Assembly: GCA_018266395.1 (NCBI GenBank)
Contig: JAFEAM010000021.1
Location: 124,001 to 188,000, forward strand
Length of the DNA stretch: 64,000 nucleotides
Direction: 5' to 3'
From: Bacteroidota bacterium
Lineage (GTDB): Bacteria; Bacteroidota; Bacteroidia; Cytophagales; Cyclobacteriaceae
The translations under genes were made by a program, and so were the position numbers. Under the pieces are notes generated by a model. The model searched no databases. It was not told where the DNA came from and saw only the letters and a list, made by a program, of their open reading frames with translations. Positions 17,119 through 25,825 of this stretch are shown piece after piece. Position 1 is the first letter of the stretch, and each line of letters starts with the position of its first letter.

Positions 17119-18687
17119 TTGAAGAGGAAAACCAGTATAGCGATCGGGTTCCTGCTGGCGGCCATAACGACTTACGGCCAGCTTGCACAACCTTTTCGTT
17201 TCGAGCAGGAAGTAAAGGAATCTGAAGAGGGATTCGTTGTCATTCCCATGAAAACAGAAGGATTGGCGCTGGTGAACGGCACCAACACCTACGAGCACGG
17301 TAAGCGGACATGGACCGTTGAAATCCTCGACACTACATTGACATCTCGTTGGCAGACTGGAGTACAACTGGAAAACACACAGAATTTCATTGGTTATGAG
17401 TATACTCCCGGGCACCTCTTCCTTCTTTTCAGATCAGGCGAATATCAGGGTCATAGCTTTCGGCTGGTGCAAATGAATTTGCACACTAAAGAGACCAGGA
17501 TCAACACCGTTGAATTCGAACTCAATTTCAGAATTGCCTACTTCACCGTGTGTGGCGATAACGCGGTCTTTGGTGGATATATCAACTCCGAGCCGGCGGT
17601 ACTTCTTTTTGACCAATCCAGTGAGCACCCAAAAGTATTGCCGGGCCTCTTTGTAAAGGACGTTGAACTGCTGGATGTAAGGGCAAATCAAAATGAAACT
17701 TTCAACATCATGCTGGTGGAGCGGAGAACCAAAGAAAAGGATATTCTGACCCTGAGGACGTATGACCATACCGGTCAACTGCTGCTGGACGAAAGTATGG
17801 AAGTGGATGCCAAATACAGTGTACTTTCAGCCATTACCAGTTCGCTGGAAAGGGAGGAGTTGCTGGTTGCTGGAACCTATGCCGAAGGTACCAGTAAACA
17901 GGCACTCGGCATCTTTACCGTTCAGATAGATCCCTTCAATGACGAGCGCATCCAGTATGTTGACTTTGCATCGCTTGAGCATTTCCTTGATTATCTCAAG
18001 CCGAAAAAGGCTTCAAAAATCCGGACGAAAGCCAATCAGCAGAAAGCAGCGGGGCTACCTCCGGACTACAGGCTTTATGCCAAGCCAATGCGGCTGGAAG
18101 AACGGGCTGATGGATATTATCTGCTGACTGAGTCCTACAATCCTTCTGGCGGGGGCAGCTCATACTGGCCGGGCTCATACTATTCACCCTACTATGGCAA
18201 TTACGGCGCATATCCCTCCTATAGTCCTTTCCGCAGGTATAATAGCTATTACGACCCGTTTCCCTATACAACATCCCGGAGTTATGATTTCAAGATGATT
18301 CAGTCTGCCGTCATCAAACTCTCGCCAACCGGCAAACCCGTAAAGGACCTCAGCATCAAGCTGGATGAGGTCAGGCAATCCGGACTGGAACAAATCAGCG
18401 ATTTTTTTGTTCATCGGGACAGCCTCTACCTTGCATTCAAGAAGGAGGGCAAGATCTATTATGTCAAGGAACATTCCGAAGGTGAGGAGGATTCGGTGAC
18501 CCGTGAACTGGTTGTCCGTTCCCGTGACGCTTCGGAAAAGACAGATGAAGAGGATGAGGGTTACCTGAGATATTGGTATGGTGAGAATTTCTATGTCTGG
18601 GGTTACCAGTACATCAAAGTGTACAAGTCGGAAGGAGTCGAAAAAAGGAATGTATTCTATGTCAACCGCATCAGCCCTGGCCATTAG
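17119..18687 (+). CDS. Secreted protein of unknown function, first of a tandem paralogue pair
   Basis: 522 residues with a Sec signal peptide (KRKTSIAIGFLLAAITTYG) and no membrane helix afterwards. I do not recognise a named domain. The start codon is TTG at 17119, since no ATG or GTG is available before the signal peptide. A Tyr/Ser/Gly/Pro-rich stretch (about residues 340-385) interrupts a beta-rich protein. It ends with WYGENFYVWGYQ and FYVNRIS. Its order of segments matches that of the next gene (KVLPGLF / KILPGFF, DFASLEHFLDYLKPKKASK / NFADLENFFNYMKAKKQKR, and the C-terminal WYGE motif), so the two arose by duplication. It is probably periplasmic or outer-membrane associated. Confidence 0.72.
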   Translation: MKRKTSIAIGFLLAAITTYGQLAQPFRFEQEVKESEEGFVVIPMKTEGLALVNGTNTYEHGKRTWTVEILDTTLTSRWQTGVQLENTQNFIGYEYTPGHLFLLFRSGEYQGHSFRLVQMNLHTKETRINTVEFELNFRIAYFTVCGDNAVFGGYINSEPAVLLFDQSSEHPKVLPGLFVKDVELLDVRANQNETFNIMLVERRTKEKDILTLRTYDHTGQLLLDESMEVDAKYSVLSAITSSLEREELLVAGTYAEGTSKQALGIFTVQIDPFNDERIQYVDFASLEHFLDYLKPKKASKIRTKANQQKAAGLPPDYRLYAKPMRLEERADGYYLLTESYNPSGGGSSYWPGSYYSPYYGNYGAYPSYSPFRRYNSYYDPFPYTTSRSYDFKMIQSAVIKLSPTGKPVKDLSIKLDEVRQSGLEQISDFFVHRDSLYLAFKKEGKIYYVKEHSEGEEDSVTRELVVRSRDASEKTDEEDEGYLRYWYGENFYVWGYQYIKVYKSEGVEKRNVFYVNRISPGH

Positions 18688-20200
18688 ACTCCTGGTTTGC
18701 GCATCGATAGCATTTTCCTACCCGTTATCAGCACAGGTAATTCAAAGTGGCAGGTTTGAATTACCGATTCAGGATGATGACCAGGAGAAATTCAGGGCTC
18801 ACCCACTCGGCGAAAACGGCATCATGCTCTTCAGAAGGAATCTGACCCAGCAGCAGGATCAACTGGAACTGATCAGGCTTGATACCGGGCTTCACCAGCA
18901 CTGGAGAGGTTTCATTGCCATTGACAGGAACTCAGTGATACTGAAGACACAATCCAGGCAAAACCTGTTCTTTGTGCTGTTGAAGGATCGCAACTATATC
19001 GGCGGAGATTTCAGAATTGTTGCTGTTCACATTGACAAGGGAAACTACGGCTACTATACAGTCAAGAACTATATACCCTTCTCCCCGTCAGAGTTTGTGC
19101 TTACAAACGAAGCTGCCATGATCGGGGGTTACTTCAATCTCCGGCCTATTGTGCTGTACTTCAGTTTCCAAAAACAACTTTCGAAAATTCTTCCTGGCTT
19201 CTTCAATCTTCCCGGTGAACTTAATCAGGTCAAAACCAATGAAGACGGATCAGTCGACGTGATCGTTAGTGCAAAGAACTATCAGAAAAGAAGAGGGCTC
19301 TGGATCAGAAACTACGATGCCCATGGTGAGCTGACCCGTACGGTCGTTCTTGAGCCCGAGGAAGACAAGCAACTCCTGTTTGGACGTTCCATTCATCTGA
19401 CCGACGGCAGTCAGATCGTGGCAGGCGTCTATGGAAGGTTTACGGAATATTCAAGAGGAATATTTGTCGCCTCAGTCAACAACAACGGGGATTACGCCAT
19501 CCGGTATTACAACTTTGCTGACCTTGAAAATTTCTTCAATTATATGAAGGCCAAGAAACAGAAAAGAGTCAAGGATCGGATCGAACGCAGGAAGATAAGG
19601 GGGAAGAAACTGAAGTTTAATTATCGGTTTCTGATTCATGATCTGATCCCCTACCAAAATCAATTCATTATGGCGGGTGAGGCTTTCTACCCACACTATA
19701 CCTACCCCAATCAGGCCAGCATTGCGGGACGATCCTTCGGCTATTACGGAAATTCTTTTGGACCAGGCAGCATGTATGTACCCACCAGAACCGACGTTAT
19801 CTTCGACGGCTACCAGTACACCCATGCCGCGGTTATTGGGTTGGCCAAGAACGGCAATTTGATTTGGGATAACAGTTTTGAGGTAAATGACGTAAGGAGC
19901 ATGCAACTGGAACAGTACGTAACTGTGAAAACAGAGCAGGATCGAATTGTCCTCATGTACCTGTTCAGGAACGCCATCAGGACAAAGATCATCAGGGACC
20001 GGGAAGTTCTGGAAGGCAAAAGCAATGACCAGATGAGAACTAATTTTACTGAAGAAAAGGTCGATGTGAAGAGTATAGAGAGTGAAAAACTGGTTTCATG
20101 GTACGGAGAATACCTCTATGCATTCGGAGTGCAAAAGGTAGTCGGCGACAACGGAAGATCCCGCCGCGTCTACTTCATCAACAAAATTACCTACCATTAG
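18650..20200 (+). CDS. Secreted protein of unknown function, second of a tandem paralogue pair
   Basis: About 516 residues from ATG 18650 (18659 is also possible), overlapping the end of the previous gene by about 30-40 nt. The signal peptide spans STASALAIRLLVCASIAFSYPLSAQ. A basic patch (KAKKQKRVKDRIERRKIRGK) sits at about residue 300, a Tyr/Gly-rich loop follows, and the C-terminus WYGEYLYAFGVQ and YFINKITYH mirrors the upstream paralogue. No catalytic motif is recognised. The tight overlap suggests co-expression and perhaps a heteromeric assembly. Confidence 0.72.
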   Translation: MYSMSTASALAIRLLVCASIAFSYPLSAQVIQSGRFELPIQDDDQEKFRAHPLGENGIMLFRRNLTQQQDQLELIRLDTGLHQHWRGFIAIDRNSVILKTQSRQNLFFVLLKDRNYIGGDFRIVAVHIDKGNYGYYTVKNYIPFSPSEFVLTNEAAMIGGYFNLRPIVLYFSFQKQLSKILPGFFNLPGELNQVKTNEDGSVDVIVSAKNYQKRRGLWIRNYDAHGELTRTVVLEPEEDKQLLFGRSIHLTDGSQIVAGVYGRFTEYSRGIFVASVNNNGDYAIRYYNFADLENFFNYMKAKKQKRVKDRIERRKIRGKKLKFNYRFLIHDLIPYQNQFIMAGEAFYPHYTYPNQASIAGRSFGYYGNSFGPGSMYVPTRTDVIFDGYQYTHAAVIGLAKNGNLIWDNSFEVNDVRSMQLEQYVTVKTEQDRIVLMYLFRNAIRTKIIRDREVLEGKSNDQMRTNFTEEKVDVKSIESEKLVSWYGEYLYAFGVQKVVGDNGRSRRVYFINKITYH

Positions 20201-20214
20201 GTGGTCAAATGTGG

Positions 20215-20222
20215 TATATTTG
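20215..20222 (+). promoter_or_regulatory. -7 element of pyrR-pyrB
   Basis: TATATTTG is a perfect TAnnTTTG. The predicted start is near 20229, only about 5 nt before the pyrR ATG, so no PyrR-type RNA attenuator can precede the gene. No -33 element is clear. Confidence 0.45.
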
Positions 20223-20233
20223 CCGACACTGGC

Positions 20234-20773
20234 ATGCAGAAAAAACTCATACTGGATTCCCAACTCCTCTCCATCACCATTGACCGTCTTTGCCAGGAAT
20301 TAGTTGAAAATCACGGAGATTTCGAACACACAGTTCTTCTGGGTCTGCAGCCCCGCGGCATATTTCTGGCCGAACGAATGAAGGAGAAACTGGATAAAAC
20401 AGTCAACCGTGATATTCCGCTGGGGTACCTGGATGCGACGTTCCACCGCGATGATTTCCGAAGAAGGGAAATTCCAGCCAGGGCAAGTGAAACCAAGGTT
20501 CCGTTCTTGATAGAGAATAAAAAGGTAGTACTTATCGACGATGTGTTGTTTACGGGACGCACCGTGCGTGCAGCCCTTGATGCCATGATTGCCTTCGGCA
20601 GACCTGAAAAAGTAGAACTGCTGGTGCTGATAGACCGGCGCCATACAAGAGAATTGCCCATCTCGGCAGACTATGTAGGTAAGTACGTTGATACACTTGA
20701 AAGTCAGCGTGTACTTGTCGAACTAGATGCTGCACAAAAACATCACAAAATCTGGCTTGTAAACAAGGATTAG
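20234..20773 (+). CDS. pyrR: Bifunctional pyrimidine regulator / uracil phosphoribosyltransferase PyrR
   Basis: 179 residues from ATG 20234 (normal PyrR length). An upstream in-frame GTG would add 11 unlikely residues. The PRPP-binding loop VVLIDDVLFTGRTVRAALDA and the N-terminal GLQPRGIFLAERM segment are those of PyrR. In Bacillus it binds pyr leader RNA and has uracil phosphoribosyltransferase activity. Here pyrB follows after 1 nt, which supports a pyrimidine role, but the leader is too short for the Bacillus mechanism. It may act as an enzyme or on another transcript. Confidence 0.87.
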   Translation: MQKKLILDSQLLSITIDRLCQELVENHGDFEHTVLLGLQPRGIFLAERMKEKLDKTVNRDIPLGYLDATFHRDDFRRREIPARASETKVPFLIENKKVVLIDDVLFTGRTVRAALDAMIAFGRPEKVELLVLIDRRHTRELPISADYVGKYVDTLESQRVLVELDAAQKHHKIWLVNKD

Positions 20774-20774
20774 C

Positions 20775-21701
20775 ATGTCAAAACTGAGTCAACCACACCT
20801 GCTGGGCATCAAGAACATTACCCGCGAGGACATTGAACTCATTTTTGAAACGGCTGACAATTTCAAGGAAGTGATAAACCGTCCCATCAAGAAGGTTCCC
20901 TCGCTCCGGGATGTCACAATCGCGAACGTCTTCTTTGAGAATTCCACGCGGACAAGACTGTCATTCGAGCTTGCGCAAAAAAGACTATCGGCAGACGTAG
21001 TCAACTTCTCAGCTTCGACCAGTTCAGTTAAGAAAGGCGAAACGCTGCTGGATACCGTCAACAACATCCTTGCAATGAAAGTCGACATGATCGTCATGAG
21101 GCATGCAAGTGTTGGCGCACCGCATTTCCTGGCCAGGCATATCAAGGCCAACATTATCAACGCCGGGGATGGTACCCATGAGCATCCCACCCAGGCTTTA
21201 CTTGATGCCTTCTCTATCAGAGAACGCTTCAGGAAGCTGGAAGGGGTCAAGGTCGCCATCATCGGTGACATACTCCATTCCCGGGTAGCACTGTCGAACA
21301 TTTTTGCACTCAACAAGCTGGGCGCTGAAGTTATGGTCTGCGGCCCTCCCACTCTGTTGCCCCGGCATATCGCCTCCCTGGGTGTAAAAGTGGAGTTGGA
21401 TTTGAAAAAGGCCCTGGAGTGGTGCGACGTAGCCAATGTTTTAAGGATTCAACTCGAACGGCAGCAGATAAAATACTTCCCTTCATTAAGGGAATATTCT
21501 CTCTATTACGGAATAAATCGCCCCATGCTTGACAGTCTGAAGAAGGACGTCGTCCTGATGCACCCTGGCCCGATCAATCGGGGGGTTGAACTAACCAGTG
21601 ATGCGGCGGACTCCCGGCAATCCATCATACTCGACCAGGTGGAGAATGGCGTTGCTGTCAGAATGGCGGTCATGTACCTCCTTGCCGGCGCAAATTCCTG
21701 A
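20775..21701 (+). CDS. pyrB: Aspartate carbamoyltransferase catalytic subunit
   Basis: 308 residues. It makes carbamoyl-aspartate from aspartate and carbamoyl phosphate, the committed step of pyrimidine synthesis. The carbamoyl phosphate loop FFENSTRTRLSFE and the HPTQALLDAF motif are intact, and the aspartate-binding region ends HPGPINRGVEL. No pyrI regulatory subunit follows, so it is probably an unregulated trimer. It is cotranscribed with pyrR (1-nt gap). Confidence 0.94.
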   Translation: MSKLSQPHLLGIKNITREDIELIFETADNFKEVINRPIKKVPSLRDVTIANVFFENSTRTRLSFELAQKRLSADVVNFSASTSSVKKGETLLDTVNNILAMKVDMIVMRHASVGAPHFLARHIKANIINAGDGTHEHPTQALLDAFSIRERFRKLEGVKVAIIGDILHSRVALSNIFALNKLGAEVMVCGPPTLLPRHIASLGVKVELDLKKALEWCDVANVLRIQLERQQIKYFPSLREYSLYYGINRPMLDSLKKDVVLMHPGPINRGVELTSDAADSRQSIILDQVENGVAVRMAVMYLLAGANS

Positions 21702-21758
21702 ACGGCCGGCTTACCTTTTTCGTTTAATTTGTAACCGCAGTATCAATCAGAGTTCCCT

Positions 21759-23129
21759 ATGATTTATAATTCCATCATCGAAACCATCGGCAATACTCCC
21801 ATGGTTCGGCTCAACAAACTTTCCAAAGGACTTCCAGGTACGATTCTGGTTAAAGTGGAATATTTTAATCCTGGCAATTCCACGAAGGACCGAATGGCAC
21901 TGAAGATGATCGAGGACGCTGAAAAGGCCGGAGTGCTCAAACCTGGCGGCACCATCATTGAAGGAACGTCAGGGAATACCGGCATGGGTCTGGCCCTCAC
22001 CGCTGTGGCCAAAGGTTACAAATGCATATTTACGATGGCGGATAAACAATCCCAGGAAAAGATCAACATCCTCAAGGCGGTAGGAGCCGAAGTGATTGTC
22101 TGCCCTACCAATGTGGAACCAGAAGATCCCCGATCCTATTATTCGGTTGCCAGAAAACTGAACAAGGATATTCCAAACTCTTATTATCCGAACCAATACG
22201 ATAACCTTTCCAATACGGCAGCACATTACGAAACGACCGGCCCTGAAATCTGGCAACAATCAGAGGGCAAGATCACACATTATGTAGCCACTGTAGGAAC
22301 AGGCGGTTCCATGTGCGGCACAGCAAAATACCTGAAGGAACAAAGACCGGACCTGGTCACAGTTGGCATTGACACTTATGGCTCCGTGTTCAAGAAATAC
22401 AAAGAAACTGGAATCTTTGACAAGAATGAGATCTATCCCTACCTGACTGAAGGTTTTGGTGAAGACATCTTACCCAAGAATGTCAACTTCGATGTAATTG
22501 ACCGGTTCATCAAAGTCACAGACAAGGATGGCGCGATTATGGCGAGGCGGCTATCGCGTGAAGAGGGGCTTTTTGTGGGATGGAGCAGCGGCTCAGCCAT
22601 GCACGGCGCACTGGAGTATGCCCGCGAATCCATGAAATCAGGCGATGTAATGGTCGTTTTGCTTCCCGATCATGGAACCCGTTACCTCAACAAAGTCTAC
22701 AATGACAACTGGATGAAGGACCACGGCTTCCTGGAAGAGCGGAACTTTGCCTCTGCCCGTGACATCATTCGCCGCAAGCAAGGCAAGAATGGATTATTCA
22801 CAGTGAACAAGGCCGCCAGCATTGGAGAGGCCATACGCATCATGAACCAGCAAGGTATAGACCAGGTGCCCGTTGTCGAGCAGCACGAGTTTGTCGGAAG
22901 CGTCGCAGCATCTAGTCTTTTGGGAAAAATCATTGAAGACCCGACGGTTACAGGCCGCCAGGTGGGCGATCTCATGGACAAGCCTATGCAGTTTGTAGCA
23001 CTTGATACCACCCTGGATGTACTCTCGTCAATGCTGAACAATAACAACAAGGCATTACTGGTTCGGGACGAGGCGGAGAAAGTGCACATCATCACCCAAC
23101 ACGATATCCTGCGTGCAATGACCGCCTGA
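21759..23129 (+). CDS. Cystathionine beta-synthase (PLP domain plus CBS pair)
   Basis: 456 residues. The N-terminal fold-type II PLP domain has Lys43 in GNSTKDRMA as the Schiff-base lysine, the substrate loop EGTSGNTGMGLA and GTGGSMCGTAKYL for phosphate binding. Residues ~335-456 form two CBS (Bateman) motifs, as in eukaryotic cystathionine beta-synthase, but there is no N-terminal haem domain. It condenses serine (or O-acetylserine) with homocysteine. Cysteine synthase activity cannot be excluded. No gamma-lyase gene is adjacent. It stands as its own unit after pyrB and converges on the OmpA-family gene 10 nt downstream. Confidence 0.88.
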   Translation: MIYNSIIETIGNTPMVRLNKLSKGLPGTILVKVEYFNPGNSTKDRMALKMIEDAEKAGVLKPGGTIIEGTSGNTGMGLALTAVAKGYKCIFTMADKQSQEKINILKAVGAEVIVCPTNVEPEDPRSYYSVARKLNKDIPNSYYPNQYDNLSNTAAHYETTGPEIWQQSEGKITHYVATVGTGGSMCGTAKYLKEQRPDLVTVGIDTYGSVFKKYKETGIFDKNEIYPYLTEGFGEDILPKNVNFDVIDRFIKVTDKDGAIMARRLSREEGLFVGWSSGSAMHGALEYARESMKSGDVMVVLLPDHGTRYLNKVYNDNWMKDHGFLEERNFASARDIIRRKQGKNGLFTVNKAASIGEAIRIMNQQGIDQVPVVEQHEFVGSVAASSLLGKIIEDPTVTGRQVGDLMDKPMQFVALDTTLDVLSSMLNNNNKALLVRDEAEKVHIITQHDILRAMTA

Positions 23130-23139
23130 GCAGGTGATG

Positions 23140-24432
23140 TCAGTGGCGGATTACCTCTACTTCAATGCGGTCGTTATAATTGGCGTACACGCTCGTCTGA
23201 GGATAGACCATCATCTTGCCACCCTCACCCTTCGTTTCGATTCGGTCTTCGCTTATTCCTTGTGAAATCAAATACTGCTTTGCGGTTTCTGCCCGATGCT
23301 GTGTGAGTTCCATGGCCGACCCGGATTTCTTTTGATTAGTCGGATCACTCTCAAAATATTTGGTGCTCTTGCCCAACATAATGATGTCCCTGTTCCCATT
23401 GCCATTGCTGTGGCCATGAATTCTGACCTTGTAAGCTTGATTCTCCTTCATCAACTCCGCTAGTGCCTCCATTTCAGGTTTGGATTGTGGTTGCATAATG
23501 GCAGAATTACGATAGAAGGTGACATTATTGAATTCGATGTAGTCTCCTCGTTTGGCCTTTTCCAACTCGATACGAATGATGATTTCTCCGTCAGGCCCGG
23601 TGTCATGAGTGGCGTGCTCAGGGTCCTTGTAGTCAATTAGGGTTTCAAAGACCTTATAGCCGGGAGCAACTGTTGTTACCTTGTATACGCCATCGGAATT
23701 TCTGGGTGCCGGCAGGTCAATCACTTCGTTGGCTTTGAATGCCTGGTATTGTGTTGCATGCTTTGAGGTGAGAAAGTGGATTTCACCACGTACCGGTTTG
23801 CCACTTTCCTTGCTAACGAACTCAAAATTGAAAAACCTTCCTTTTGCTACTTTCTTCTCCGCAGGTTTGGCTGTCACTGCAGAATCCCTTCGCGTGTTGT
23901 CCGTCACAACCGGTTTGACTTCCTCGGCGACAACTGCCTTTTGTGCAATTTCTGAATTGGTCTGTTGCTTCTCTTCCTTCACAACCGCCTTTTCCTCCTG
24001 GACCGGCTTCCTTTCTTCTTTTGCAGCAGCTACCGGCTTTTCTTCAGCGGTTGTAATCTGGTCGCCACCCAACTTTCCGGTAAATACCCATGCGTCCTTA
24101 AACTCAGATTCAATTCTGAGTTTATTCAGAAATACCCAGGCCCGCTTCCTGTCGGTTGTTGAGAACAGGTACACATAGTATAGATTCCTGCGTTCGTTGA
24201 TGCCATAACTTGCACTGAAGCCCTTGCCATTGGCAAAGGCAGTATACGATACCGCGTAATGCATTGGACGGTATACCCCAATGGTCACGTAGTATGCCTC
24301 TCCTTCATTGGCGATGCCTTGTGCTGCGGCATGACGGGAAAGCATGCACATGGCAGACATTAGCACCAGGAGGGTTGTTCTGGAAAAGGTATTCAATGGA
24401 TTTAAGGGGTGAAACTGCTTGAAAGGTAGCAA
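23140..24432 (-). CDS. SPOR-like/OmpA-family envelope protein, paralogue 1
   Basis: 430 residues from TTG 24432. TTG 24396 is an attractive alternative that leaves a cleaner signal peptide (NTFSRTTLLVLMSAMCMLSRHAAA). After it comes a SPOR-like domain (YYVTIGVYRP, YYVYLFSTTDRKRAWVFL), a Lys/Glu/Val-rich linker, a beta-sandwich like PEGA or carboxypeptidase-regulatory domains (GKPVRGEIHFLTSK, APGYKVFETLIDY) and a C-terminal OmpA domain (IHGHSNGNGNRDI, LTQHRAETAKQYLISQGI, TKGEGG). OmpA domains bind peptidoglycan and SPOR domains denuded glycans, so it probably tethers envelope layers. It is very similar to the next gene. Confidence 0.82.
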   Translation of the reverse strand: MLPFKQFHPLNPLNTFSRTTLLVLMSAMCMLSRHAAAQGIANEGEAYYVTIGVYRPMHYAVSYTAFANGKGFSASYGINERRNLYYVYLFSTTDRKRAWVFLNKLRIESEFKDAWVFTGKLGGDQITTAEEKPVAAAKEERKPVQEEKAVVKEEKQQTNSEIAQKAVVAEEVKPVVTDNTRRDSAVTAKPAEKKVAKGRFFNFEFVSKESGKPVRGEIHFLTSKHATQYQAFKANEVIDLPAPRNSDGVYKVTTVAPGYKVFETLIDYKDPEHATHDTGPDGEIIIRIELEKAKRGDYIEFNNVTFYRNSAIMQPQSKPEMEALAELMKENQAYKVRIHGHSNGNGNRDIIMLGKSTKYFESDPTNQKKSGSAMELTQHRAETAKQYLISQGISEDRIETKGEGGKMMVYPQTSVYANYNDRIEVEVIRH

Positions 24433-24534
24433 ATCTCGTCAGAATGCACCATCTCCTCCGGAGATTAATCATTAGATACAGGAAAACCCTCCTCGACTTT
24501 AAGCACCCAAACAAGACAACGTGGGTGTCGCCAT

Positions 24535-25707
24535 CTAGTGTCTGACGATCTCGATTTCTACCCGATCGTTATAGTTGGCGTAAACGCTAGTCTGAGGGTA
24601 GATCATCATTTTGCCCCCTTCACCTTTTGTCAGGATACGCTCGACAGATATTCCCTGAGAAACCAGGTAACGCCTTACGGACTCGGCTCTTAATTCAGTC
24701 AATTCAACGGCTGATCCGGATTTCTTGACATTGCTCGCATCGCTTTCGAAGAACTTAGTGCTCGTCCCCAGGGTGATGATATCGCGGCTTTCATTACCAT
24801 TGCAGTGCCCGTGCACCTTTACCTTGTAGTTCATATTCTCTTTCATCAGATCTACCAGGCCATCCAGTTCCAGTTTGGATTGAGGCTGCAGAATCACCGA
24901 ATTGCGATAGAACGCTACATTAGTGAATTCAATGTAATCTCCCCTCTTCGCCCTCTCCATAGCAATCGGAACAATGATTTCGCCGTCCGGACCAGTCCCG
25001 GATGATTGCGGGAGCGGATCCTTGTAGTTGATGAGGGTTTCAATGACTTTATAGCCGGGCGCAACTGTCGTAATCATGTAGACGCCATCAGCGTTCTTGG
25101 GGGCTGGCAGGTCAATCAACTCATTGGCCTTGAAAGCCTGATACTGTGTGGCCCTTTTGGATTCCTGAAAATGCAACTCCCCGCGAACCGGGTTCCCGTT
25201 ATCCTTATTTACAAACTGGAAGTTGAAGAACTTCCCTTTGGCAACCTTCTTCTCCTTAGGCTTTACCAGCGCAGAAGAATCCGGCTTGGCTTCCTCCTTC
25301 CTGGTGACTTCTTCAATAACCACCTTCTTCTCCTCAACCGGCTCCTTCTTCTCCTCCAGAGGTGTCTTTACTGTTACCGCTTCTTCTCCCAGCAAACCGG
25401 TGAAAATCCATGCATCCTTGAATTCAGTCTCAACCCTCAATTTGATCAAAAAGGCGTACGCTTTCCTCCGGTCCTCACTGTCAAAGACATAAACATAGTA
25501 GAGTTTCCGTTTGGGGTTCATGGCATAGTTGGAGAGAAACCCCAAATGATTGGCCTTTGCAGCCAGGCGGATGGCATTGTTTTGAACCCCGAACACGCCA
25601 ATGGTTACATAGTATCTTTCCCCTGGCCCCGCTTCACTTTGAGCCACGGACCGGTGACTGATGCCAATGAGTACCCCTACAACCACTGACAGGATGAACC
25701 CCTTCAT
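24535..25707 (-). CDS. SPOR-like/OmpA-family envelope protein, paralogue 2
   Basis: 390 residues with a clear signal peptide (MKGFILSVVVGVLIGISHRSVAQ). Same order as its neighbour: SPOR-like domain, charged linker (KKEPVEEKKVVIEE), middle beta-sandwich (GNPVRGELHFQESK, APGYKVIETLINY), OmpA domain (VHGHCNGNESRDI, LTELRAESVRRYLVSQGI). The two are close to identical in long C-terminal stretches (GEGGKMMIYPQTSVYANY), which shows a recent duplication. The linker is shorter here. It is divergent from the MORN-caspase gene, with 118 nt between starts. Confidence 0.84.
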   Translation of the reverse strand: MKGFILSVVVGVLIGISHRSVAQSEAGPGERYYVTIGVFGVQNNAIRLAAKANHLGFLSNYAMNPKRKLYYVYVFDSEDRRKAYAFLIKLRVETEFKDAWIFTGLLGEEAVTVKTPLEEKKEPVEEKKVVIEEVTRKEEAKPDSSALVKPKEKKVAKGKFFNFQFVNKDNGNPVRGELHFQESKRATQYQAFKANELIDLPAPKNADGVYMITTVAPGYKVIETLINYKDPLPQSSGTGPDGEIIVPIAMERAKRGDYIEFTNVAFYRNSVILQPQSKLELDGLVDLMKENMNYKVKVHGHCNGNESRDIITLGTSTKFFESDASNVKKSGSAVELTELRAESVRRYLVSQGISVERILTKGEGGKMMIYPQTSVYANYNDRVEIEIVRH

Positions 25708-25825
25708 ATGTTACAAGAGCTTATATGAATCCCTAAGGTAACAAATAATCGAAATCTTAACATGAGAGACCAGAGTCGTTTCATTTGATGTTGAATCCAA
25801 TTATTTTAGATACCGAAAAGGAAGT

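Noticed and set aside
20201-20233. Longer pyrR start at GTG 20201
   Set aside because: The extra residues are not family-like, and the region holds the -7 promoter element.
25780-25787. TTCATTTG upstream of the MORN-caspase gene as a promoter
   Set aside because: One mismatch in the -7 element and no -33 element at proper spacing, so too weak to list.
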